In this document: positions 31,032 to 43,100 of the stretch, piece after piece
Numbering within the stretch: position 1 is the first letter of the stretch
How the letters are laid out: each line of letters starts with the position of its first letter
From: Manduca sexta
Lineage: Eukaryota > Arthropoda > Insecta > Lepidoptera > Sphingidae
DNA: 64,000 nt
Direction: 5' to 3'
Assembly (NCBI RefSeq): GCF_014839805.1
Contig: NC_051116.1
Location: 4,941,556-5,005,555 of the forward strand
Notes under the pieces: generated by a model
What the model saw: only the letters and a program-made list of their open reading frames with translations
The model's database searches: none
What the model was told of the DNA's origin: nothing
Translations under genes and position numbers: made by a program

Positions 31032-31116
<85 letters not shown>

Positions 31117-34100
31117 TAATTGTGACGTCACCATCGTATTCATTTTTGTAGAAATATAAAAACATAACGATTATGGCTTCAAGATTTTACGATAAAAATC
31201 CTTTATAATTTAAATATAAAAAAGAGACGGTATGCGTTCGGGGAACGTTTCCGACATTACCATAAGATAATAAATAGTCCTCAGTATAGATTCATGGCCT
31301 CATGATGATCCGATATGAAGCTATTTTCTTCTGTATGGGAAATGGATACACCCTTTATAAGGAAGATAAAGGCTAATGTAGTGATCGTAAAAAAATATTT
31401 ACGTAAAATTTGTTTATAAACTAGATTTTGCTAGCGGCTTTGAACGTAAATCCTTTTTTGGAATACGGTGCATTTTCCCAAATAAAATGTAGCCTATAAT
31501 GTCTTTGTGTCAATTGTCGCCCAAAACCGCTGAACGGTTATTGCGTTTACTTCCAGTCCTTGACACGTTGAAACATCTGTACATACTTTTGTATTTATAA
31601 TAATACCAGCTTTTGGCTCGGACCGCGTCAAAATTTTTTCGGGATAAAATTCCCGCTATATGTTTTCCTGGGATAAAAGTAGCCTATGTCCTTCCTAAGC
31701 TCTCAAAATATCTCCATAAAAAATTCAATATCATCAAAATTTCATAAAAATCGGTTCAATGGTTCAGCTGTGAAAACTAAATAGATAGAGTAACTTTCGC
31801 ATACATGAGTATGGAAGTATGGATTATGTAAGAAGTAAAATGACACAGCCTATGGAAGAGAAATATCATGAATACTACCAAATCGCACATTAGTCGCCAA
31901 GTGAATGCACTAATAGCACCTCTGCTTATCCAATTTTCAATTTCAATTCCAATGAATTGAAATTGAAAACAATACTTTGCAATACAATTATTGCACTCCA
32001 CAATTGTTAAAATATAGGTTTTACAAATAATAAAAGTAGATAATTTTGTAATGGTGAACCCTGCAGGGCACGGCAATATAGAAGAGAAAGAGAAACTTTT
32101 CCTTAAATAAAAATTGTTGTTTAAAGAAGTTATTAATTTGTTTCTTTTTAATCAACTAGTAAAAAAGCTATTTTATATAGTTAGTAAATAGTGTAATTAA
32201 CTGTATTGTTATGTTATGCACTTAAATTTAATGTATTGACTTAATTCAAACATTAGCTTATTCAGAATGAGTTATAATTATTTTAGAGTAAGGTGTCAAA
32301 GTTAGAATTATAGTTTCTACTCACAAACTATGTACCTAGTCTTGCCATAAATATTGTAATAAAGAAAAAAGAAAATTGTTAACTGCAAATAACATTTATT
32401 ACTTTTACAGTGTGTCAGTTTAATACATAAATATAAAACAATTAAAAATATAAAAAGCTTATTCGAAGTGGTCTCCATTGGCTGCAATACAGTCCTTTAA
32501 ACGATGAGGCCAGTTATCAATAGAAGCACGCACTCTTTCCATGGGAAAATTCTTCACTGCCAATCGTATAGATTGTTTTAGGGACTCCAAATTATCATGG
32601 CGTTTAGAGCAAGCTGTACTCTCTAAAACTGACCACAAATCATAATCCAGCGGATTAAGATCGGGACTAGACGACGGCCAGTCTTCAGCTCTGATGAAGT
32701 CCGAAACGTTCGATTCCAACCAAGACTGCGTGGACCGAGCTTTATGACCCGGCGCCGAGTCTTGCTGGAAGGACCATACTTGGTTATTGAACATGGTGAT
32801 GTTAAGGGGCTTAACTACCTTCTCAAGAATGGTATCTTGATACACTTGTGCCGATGTTTTGATACCTTTTTCACAAAAATATGGCTCAGTCACTCCTTCA
32901 TAGCTAACACCCCACCAAACCATCACTGAAGTCGGATAATGTCCACGTTGCACTCTGTCGACTAATTGGGAAGCTTCCTTAGAGCTTTGAGCATAAATAC
33001 GGTCATTTTGTTTGTTAAAATGTTGCTCAATTGTAAAAATTTTCTCATCCGTAAACAAAATTTTTCTGTGACCTCCCTTTGCGTACCGCTTCAGTAGTTG
33101 TTTCGATTTTACCACCCTATTCTTCTTTAAATTATCAGTTAAGAAATGGCCAGTGCGTCTCTTATAGGCTGCAAGTCCTAAGTCATCTTTTAAAATACGC
33201 GACATGGTTCTAGGTGCTATCTTCATTTCCCGAGATAAAATCTTTTGCTTTCGGACAGGATTTCTTCGAATTCTTTCCCTTACTGCTTTGACCACCTTTT
33301 TCGTACGAACACTACGTGGACGGCCAGATCTTTTCTGTCACAAACAGAGGAGGTCTCATTGTACCTATTAATAGCCCGGTACACAAACATTTTACTAATA
33401 CCAAGTGTATGGAGAGTTTTAAAAATTGCATTTGGCTCCATACCTACTTTGTGTAATGCTATCACAGCGATTCGGTTCTCTTTATCACCCCACACCATTT
33501 TAATATCGCAAAATATTTTACAATGTATTGGCGCCAAAATGAGAAAACACAATGAACAATCGTATAAAAATGACAGATTCGAAATTCAAATGTAATATTT
33601 TTTTATAATTAAGTGTAACAGTATTTATGGCCAGACTAAGTATGTAGTTACATTGTACATGGCGGTCGTCGGCGGGCGGCTGGCAGCCGTTCGCTCTTAG
33701 TGTACGTTGTGCACATCTCGCACATTGTGATGACCCCCGGGATGGACGGCAGCGTGGAAGGTAGACCTCATACTGCCGTTGACGCCGAGAGCGTTCTTCG
33801 GTTGCGCAGGTGCTTACGAGCCCCCCTCCAAAAGTAGTTACATTGTACATACCTGTAGTCGGACCGCAACAGATCTGTAAGCACGGTCGGCTGTGTTCTG
33901 AGCTTGACAGGTGAAGGTCTGGTTGTGATGATGCCTCCTTGGACGCAGGCGCAGAATGGATCTATGAACAATACGAAATGAGTTTGTTAATTTACGATTG
34001 GAGGTATATGTGAATTTATAGATAGGTATGTTTTACTGCTGGTAAGTCTCTTGTATGTAAGAGTCCGCCTGGGTAGGTCCACCGTGATGTCTATTTTTGC

Positions 34101-37100
34101 CGCCAAGCAGGAATGTATTGTCACTGTTGTGTTCTGGTTTAAAGGACATTGTAGCCAGTGTAATTACTGGACATAATATGACCAAACATCTCATGTCTCA
34201 GGATGGTGACTGCGGTAAAATACTAAACAATACTTTGTAATTCAAGGTGTTGGATGGTGTTTCTACTGTTTATGAGCGGTCGTATCGCTTACCATCAGGA
34301 GAACGGCAAGTTCGTCTCGTCATTCAAAGCAATAAAAAAAAATATAAGTATGTTTAACGTTGACACAAACTAAATGAAAGTTCCAAATAGATTTGAGATA
34401 TTTACAATCAATTAATGCGTAGAGGAAAGATAAAATATATTTGAAAAAAAAAATATTGGCAAACTTAATAACAGGACAATCTCTTAGCTACTCACTATGA
34501 TGAAAAACAAAACTCATCAAAATAAGTTCTTTGGGAACCAGCCTTGAATACCTATAAAATAAACGTAAACATAATACAATGGACGTTCCCATACCCTGGG
34601 TTCTCTCAATAATGTTTTGGGAGACAACATCTCAGATGTTAAAGTTGTGACAATTTGTCATCTGCGTCAAAAATAAGGGGACATTGATGCCTAATCGATG
34701 AGTAAGATTAATGTACTATCGGCCTTTGATTTGATTAATCGTAGAAACATCGGATTGACTGACGAAAATTAGAGATAATGTCAGATTATTGGCGAAACAC
34801 TTATCATGAAACTGATAGTTGCGGACATTACTAGAGCAGTTGTGTAGTGTCATGTATTGTGGTTAGGCAACAAGCTGATAGCGTTACTACGAGGAATGCA
34901 TTGTAGGCTTTCCCGCCCTCACACCCACCACTCCAACTCCTGTAAGGCAGGATCGGCAGTAGCACGCACAATGACACCGAGCGGTGAACCTCGACAAACC
35001 TCAGGGAACACAAATTTATCTTTATCCCGCAACAAATTAGTCAAATAGAAGGATAGGGATGAATTGGAAATATTAATTGTCGACTTCCTTCTATAGCAAA
35101 GTGGGATACAAAATACTGAACTAAGGGGAAATATAACCTCAATTATAAAGACGTTGACAACTATATAGGCCATTTGTAAAGCATCAAAAATAAAAATTAA
35201 GCGAAAGGGTCCTATCACATGAGCTGTTGAATTTGATGTCAATAATAGCTATGGCAAAAATACCGAAAATATGAAAATTCCGTCCAATCTCTACAAGGTC
35301 CATGTAGTATACAATCCCAGATGTTATTTGGATACTGTTTAACATGATGTTGTGGTCTTCATGTCATAGACTACATTTTCAAAATATATGAAGAGTAGAC
35401 TGTTCAATTTCGTAACCAGGTGTAGAGCATGGGCACGCAGGAGAATCAGCCAGCCTAAATGGGAACTGTTTACCTAAAATCACCATAGCAGTAATGAATG
35501 AGTTAATGGTAGCATACATTCTTTGAAAGTGGTAATGCAAGTTGTTAACATATTTGTTTGAAATAAAAAGATCAGTCCATGTGTTACAGCGATATAATAT
35601 AATATATTTTAAACATGTACACAAAAGGTAGAAATTGTAATAAGAGCCATCTTGCGCTCATTGTAAACACTACAATTAAATGTGGCCATTTTTTATTTTT
35701 TGCTTGTCAGTCAGTCCAAAATAAAAATGTCAGTTCATAGTCAATACTGCGTTTAATTTAATAAAACGAAATAACGATTTTATACAGTGGTCAATTCGGA
35801 CCCGAAACATTGGACCTTCGTTGCCGGATATTTATCAAATCCGCAAAATTAAACGACTATATCGCAATTACGTCGCGACTTGTGGCATCGGCGTTGGAAC
35901 CACGAGTCTTCACCTCCGGATCGACACAGAAACGCTGTGCAGTATTAGCAGATGGTCAGATCCATCCTTCTTAATCCTATCCTAGCTGATTTGTGCCAAT
36001 ATCGTGTGAACTTAGTGGTTATAGGTTGTTTGTCATTGTGGTTGCGTCCGAGTCATCAGTCATCAAGTTTCTGGTGTTAACAGTAAGTGCTTGCTTTCTT
36101 TATACCACCGCAATGAGTGACGACGAATATATAAATGCATCAGCAAAGCATTTGTCAAATCCCAAATCACCTCGAAGGGATCGTACTCCGTCGAGTGTGA
36201 GTGATCTCAAAAAAAATAGGGGTACACTTAAAGGCCGATTAACTTCATTTGAAAAGTACATTCGTAAGTTAGAAAAACTTTCATTATCAAATGCTCAAAA
36301 AACAGAAGTAAATTTACGAATTCATTCCGCCGAACAATTATTAGACAGTTTCTACGATGTTCAGAGTGAAATAGATAAATTGTTAGTTGATGAGAAGGAA
36401 ATAGTTTCTAGTTCTGAGTATAGAGAATCATTTGAAGATCAGTATTTCTCTGCAATGGCTGCCGCGAAATGTTTAATTGGTGATAATATTGGTGACTATT
36501 CTAACTGTCCGCGTTCGGAAAAATCTAAACAAAAACGATCAAAATTGCCAGATATTAAATTGCCAAACTTCGATGGTAGTTATGATAAGTGGTTGGAATA
36601 TAAAAATTCGTATATAACAATGATTCACACTCGTGATGACCTAGATGCTATTGATAAGTTTCAATATCTTAAATCCTCGCTCAGTGGTTCCGCCCTTCGA
36701 GTAATAAGTTCGCTAGAGTTTACAGCTTCTAACTACTCGCATGCATGGGAATTATTAGTAAAGAGATTTCATAATAGTCGCTTACTAGTACATAATCACG
36801 TCAAATCCTTGTTTACTGCTCAATTTCTAAATAAACAATGTCCTGAACAAATTAGAAATCTTATTGATACTGTTTTACGAAATTTGCGGTCTCTTAATAC
36901 TTTGGGGAGCCTACAGACACGTGGGACACGTTAATTATATACTTGATAAGGTCTAAGCTTGATCAAACCACCAAGCGAGAGTGGGAAGATCACAAAGGGT
37001 CATTAAAATTGATTTCGAATACAGATTCACAGTGTGACAAAATTAAATTAGATGATTTACTTGATTTTCTCAGAAATAAAGCAGATACTCTTGAAACAAT

Positions 37101-40100
37101 TCATTACAGTAATACGAAAATTTCTAATTATAATAAAAATACATCCGATCACAAAAAACAATCAACAAATACGCATCAAGTTCACAGCTTTGTTTCTACA
37201 CACAACAATAAAACATATAAGTTCGAGAAACCTAAACGGGCATGTGTAATGTGCAATGGCAATCATGCATTGTATACTTGTGTCAGTTTCCTTAATTTAT
37301 CGGTCGAAGATAGGATTAAATTCGTTGAAAATAAAAATCTTTGCCCAAACTGTTTACGTGCAGGTCATACAGTCGTTAACTGTATATACGGACCATGCAA
37401 ACAGTGTCAGGAAAAACATAACACTAATTCATTTCAAAGATAATAACGTAAACATGTCATCTATACCTATAGATGCGCAAGTATATAGCACACCGTCGCC
37501 GCAGCGAAATAACAAACCGGTTTCGGCGAGCGCGTCCGCTATGCATTCTATGTCGCAGTCATATACGAGTGACTGTGACATTTACGATAAGTCCGGAGTT
37601 TTATCATTAAATCAGATAATGTTGGCTACGGCTTTAGTAGATGTCGCGAGCAATGATAATACGTTTCATACCGTTCGCGCCCTGCTTGATAACGGGAGTC
37701 AACATTGTTTTATTTCCGAAAGTTTGTTGAAATATTTAAACGTCGCAGTTATACAGTCCGCTATTCGAGTCTCGGGTGTTGGACATTCGGTCACGCATTC
37801 GAATCAGTCATGCGAAATAAATATACGCTCTAAGATTAACGATTTTAATACAAATATTCGTTGTATTGTTTTGCCGGAAATTACGGGGAGTATTCCGCAA
37901 AGTCATATTAAGAGCAATTTGATTACTATACCACAAAACGTAGTTCTTGCAGATCCCTCTTTCTATATATCGTCGAAAATCGATATTTTGATTGGAGCGG
38001 ATAGGTTCTGGGATTTATTGGATGAAGGTCGTTTTAAACTTCCCTGCGGTCCGTATCTACAAAATTCAAAATTGGGTTGGCTGCTATCCGGCCCCATTGA
38101 TTCGAAATTTTTACGAAGTAATCATGTTGTTTGTAATATTTCTCAGACATTAGATAATCAATTAAGAAAGTTTTGGGAGCTGGAAGAAATACAATTTAAC
38201 GATGACAATCTCACCGAAGATGAACGTCAGTGTGAGGAAAATTTTATGCGCACTACCAAACGCGACGTAGATGGTAGGTTTTCGGTTCGAATGCCGTTAA
38301 AAGAATCTCCAGATGTGCTTGGCGATTCATTCGAAATGGCTAGAAGTCGGTTCTTAGCCTTAGAACGCAAACTAAATCGCATGCCACATTTCAAACAAAT
38401 GTACTGCGAATTTATGCGAGAATATATTAGATTGGGTCACATGAAACGAATTCAAAAAGAAGATTCAACGCACTATTTTCTTCCACATCACGGAGTGTGG
38501 AAGGACGATAGTACTACCACAAAATTGCGTGTAGTGTTTGACGCCAGCGCTGTTACGACGTCAAACAAGTCATTAAATGATATACAGCTGGTAGGTCCAG
38601 CGTTGCAAAACGATATATTTTCTATTTTATTACGATTTAGGCAGTATAGATACGTAGCCTGTGCCGACGTGGAAAAAATGTTTAGGCAGATATTAATACA
38701 TAATGATCAAAGAAATCTACAGCTTATATTTTGGAGAGAAAACTCGACTGATTCCCTCGACATTTATCAACTAAAGACCGTCACCTATGGCACTGCGTCT
38801 GCCCCATATTTAAGTATGCGTTGTATTCGTCACTTAGCTGAAGAAGCTGATGACAAAGCTATTGCTGGCGTAATCAAAGAAGATTTTTACGTGGACGACT
38901 TAATCACGGGTCATGACAGTTTCGAGTCATTGTTGGATATTTGTGAAAGAACGTCTCAAATATTAAATTCGGGTTGTTTCCCATTACGTAAATGGACTTT
39001 CAATCATGACTCGACAACTCAGGTCTTTAAAACGTTGGCAAGAGATGAACATTGTCAAAGTAAAACACTCGGGCTGGGTTGGTCGAATATCACTGACGAA
39101 TTTCATTTTACAACAGAATTGGAAAATTCAGCTACAGTAACTAAACGAGTTATTCTGTCGGTTGTTTCCCAGATCTATGATCCCTTAGGTCTGTTATCTC
39201 CGAGTATAATCATTGCTAAAATTCTCCTACAAAGGTTATGGTTGCAAAAAATTGATTGGGATGATCCAGTTCCTGACGATATTGTGATCATGTGGAATCG
39301 CTTTATTAATTCTATTACAGAGACATTAAACTTATTACGAATTCCGCGTTACGTCATGAGTGAAGGGACGCTGCGTTGTGAACTTCATATTTTTGCAGAC
39401 GCTTCACAGGATGCATACGGCGCCTGTGCTTATATAAAAACGTATGACGAGTCTTCACGCAACACTGTTCAATTATTGTGTTCCAAAGGTAAAGTTGCCC
39501 CAGTTAAAACTATTACAATACCGCGGCTTGAGTTGTGCGCAGCACTTTTAGGTGCCAAGTTGTATAAAAAGATTACAGTTTCACTCAGATTAAAATTTAA
39601 TAAGACATATTTCTGGACGGATTCAACAATAGTGTTGGGTTGGATTAAAATGTCACCTCGTATGCTTAAAACTTTCGTACAAAATCGTGTCACACAAATA
39701 AACGAACTGACAGGCGATGCGCTATGGTGCCATGTCAGCAGCAAAGACAACCCGGCGGATTATGTGTCTAGAGGTTTATATTTGGAAGAGTTACATAAAT
39801 GCAAAACTTGGTGGCACGGACCAGAGTTTATAGCTGCCGATAATTTAAATTATACCACTAATGTAATTTTAAATGATACCTTATTACCTGAAGTAAAATC
39901 TCAGTCTCATATTGCTACAAATATCATGACAAATGATTTTAACGGTGAATTATTTGATTTTAACAGATTTTCTTCATTTAACCGAATGCGACGCACTGCA
40001 GCATACATTCTGCGATTTATCTATAATATGCGCGTGGCTAATAAACAACTGCGTAAAACCGGTTTGTTGTCAGCTGATGAATTGAGCCAATCAGAGTTTT

Positions 40101-43100
40101 TTTTAACGCGGTTCGCTCAGGTGCAGTCATTTGGTAACAATTATGATACACAAAAAAAACATCGTTCGGGTAAATTGTCAGGACTCAACGTGTTTGTAGA
40201 CGCTAACAATATTTTGAGAGTTGGTGGTAGATTAAATAATTCAAGTTTCGATTACGATAAAAAACATCCCGTGTTATTGTGCGGTAAACATAGATTTACA
40301 TCGTTATTATTTAGATCGGAACATAAGCGATTATTGCATGCGGGACCTCAGCTTCTCTTATCTAACATTCGTGAGTGTTGGTGGCCATTAGGTGGTAGAA
40401 ATCTAGCAAGAAAAACGGTACATCAATGTGTGACGTGTTCTCGCTTGAAGAGCGTTACTTTAAAGCCCATTATGGGTGATTTGCCGGCCAAACGGCTTGA
40501 AGAGGGTTTTCCATTTAAATTCTGTGGCGTGGACTATGCTGGTCCGGTTATGATTTTAACTCGAAAAGGCAGGGGAGCTAAATTAATAAAAGGTTATATT
40601 TGTTTATTTGTTTGTTTTTGTACACGCGCTATACATTTAGAACTGGTCACTAGTTTATCGACAGACGATTACATACTCGCATTAAAGAGATTTATATCTA
40701 GACGTGGTAAGCCAGCAGAGATATTTTCTGACAATGGCAAGAATTTCGTAGGCGCTGAAAGGCAATTCCAAACATTTTTAACTGAAAATATGGAAGGTAT
40801 AGTCGATTATGCAGCGGGCAATGGGATGAAATTTAGTTTTATTCCTCCTTACTCTCCTCATTTCGGTGGTCTGTGGGAAGCGGAAGTAAAATCTTGCAAG
40901 TACCACTTGAAACGTGTCGTAGGTAATTGTAACCTAACTTATGAAGAATTTAGCACGGTATTGGCACAAATTGAAGCTGTCCTAAATTCCCGTCCTATAT
41001 CCGTTTTATCCTCAGATCCTAACGACGCGCTCCCTCTTACACCAGCTCACTTCCTGGTCGGTCGTCCCCTTACTGCGCCCACACAAGGAGACCTCACAAA
41101 TACTCCGACTCACACTCTGTTGCGATACGACCGCATAGAAAAGATAAGACAGCATTTTTGGCAGAGATGGGCTAAGGAGTATGTGTCGGAACTTCAAAGT
41201 CGGTCCAAATGGAAATCCAACATTAGCGAGCTGGCAGTTGATACAATAGTACTGGTCAAAGAGGACAACGTCCCCCCATTATCGTGGAAGCTGGCACGAG
41301 TTATACAAGTGTATCCGGGGAAGGACGGTGTGTCACGAGTGGCAGATCTTCGGACCTCATCAGGCGTGATTCGGCGTGCATTCTCGAAGATTTGTCCGCT
41401 GCCTATCACATCACAATGAGGAAGCGATTCGCATATTTTATCACTGAAGATAATTTACATTGGAGCCTGCGGCATCCAAGGCCGGGGCCATGTTACAGCG
41501 ATATAATATAATATATTTTAAACATGTACACAAAAGGTAGAAATTGTAATAAGAGCCATCTTGCGCTCATTGTAAACACTACAATTAAATGTGGCCATTT
41601 TTTATTTTTTGCTTGTCAGTCAGTCCAAAATAAAAATGTCAGTTCATAGTCAATACTGCGTTTAATTTAATAAAACGAAATAACGATTTTATACAGTGGT
41701 CAATTCGGACCCGAAACACCATGTGATGCAGTGCCAGTTTAATTTAAAATCAACAAGAATTTGTAGATGAAGTGAGGATTCCAATCCTTTTTTTCATTAC
41801 TTGAAAATGGCAGCACATTCATGATTAAAACGTTTATGAACGGTATAAACCTTCCAAATTCAAATGTGACCCACTGGTTTGTTTATAAGCGTATAATATA
41901 AAAAATGTTATTTACACAAACAATATTTTATTTGCACTTTATGTTACAATACATAAAGTACTAAATGCGAGCTATTTTCTAGCTCCGGAGTTTAGACCCC
42001 ACTATAAAGAAATAAAACTACAAAATTTACTACTTACGCCAACGTATATTTGTTTTTATGTTGATAACTAAGGGAACGTGGCTTATTTTAAAGTATATTT
42101 CTTTTTTTATGTTTGTCTCTGTTCCTTTATAGCCTTAGGCGAAATTATTGAGTAAAGTTAATGTATCACCAACGTTCTGGAATGGATTGCCTAGACGAAT
42201 GTCCACATGGGCACATATCTCTGACTTTTCTAAAGTTATGTGTGTATTCTTTGTGAATTATCGCTTGCTTTAACGGTGAAGGAAAAGATCTTGAGAAAAT
42301 CTGGATACCTAAGAAATTATACATCGGAATTTTGAGTGTATGTTAAGTCTACCAATTTGCACTAGAGCAGCGTGGTGATCTAAGGCCCAATTCTTCTCAG
42401 TAGTACAGGAGGCTGGTGCCCAGCGGTGGGGCAATTTATATAGGGCTGATGTTATTATATTATCAATATATCTCCAAATTGAGTTTGTAGTTGTAGGTAG
42501 TATGAGTTTTGCAACATGAAAAACATCTCTGGGTTTAAAATTTACACGGGCCTCTTTTACAACTGAGAGGCTGCTTTTATCCTAGTATAGCTTGACAGTC
42601 TTCTAATACCATCGAAATTCTAATGTAGAATTCTCGGGTATGCAGATATCTTAGATGATCTCTTTCACCGTAAAAGCGACCGATATTTGATAAAATTTTC
42701 AATTTACCTGGCAGTTAATCTTCTTCCGTCAGTAGTCGCTTCAATGCTATAATTCACTCCTTGGGTTAAAACTCCGCCGTCGTGGTCCACCCATGTGATC
42801 TGCAACCAAACATTCATTTAGGATTTTGTACTATATATATAGGCTCGTTTCGTTCCTAGTTATTTAAATCCATCGAAAGGTTGTCTAGAAGAAATCGCCG
42901 ATTGCGATATGACAGCCATTTGTACCTCCTGTTTGCTCATAATCTCTATTGTATATTTACTTTTTCATAAGACTTGATGTACAATAAAGAGTTGAAATAA
43001 ATAAATATTATGAGACATTAGTATCTAATTTTGTGGGATATAGAGCAAATTTGCAGTTGTTTTTTTTTCTCTAAAACTAATGTCCACTAACAGGTTCACT

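Larger units (their letters stand above)
35582..41718 (+). mobile_element. BEL/Pao LTR retrotransposon, complete, 6137 bp
   Basis: 228-bp LTRs (TG...CA) that look identical by eye, a 5-bp CCATG target duplication, a primer-binding-site candidate just inside the 5' LTR, gag with zinc knuckles, and pol in the order protease, reverse transcriptase, RNase H, integrase. That order and the Y-V-D-D RT motif identify BEL/Pao. No env-like frame follows pol. The coding frame is broken at about 36904 and about 37420, so this copy cannot make a continuous Gag-Pol as sequenced. It lies antisense in a kirre-like intron between exons 4 and 5. Matching LTRs point to recent insertion. Confidence 0.95.

Noticed and set aside
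33644..33850. Segment after exon 5 as a missing Ig3 exon
   Set aside because: No frame encodes the expected Y-A-P-K-V start of Ig3. That exon is found at 26297-26381 with correct phase, and the segment is bracketed by a 17-bp direct repeat.
34919..35242. 107-codon minus-strand ORF as a chemoreceptor fragment
   Set aside because: Has hydrophobic stretches but no receptor signature that I can name.
36943..37443. Middle BEL frame as an independent accessory gene
   Set aside because: Its content is the end of gag with zinc knuckles. It is separate only because of frame breaks on both sides.
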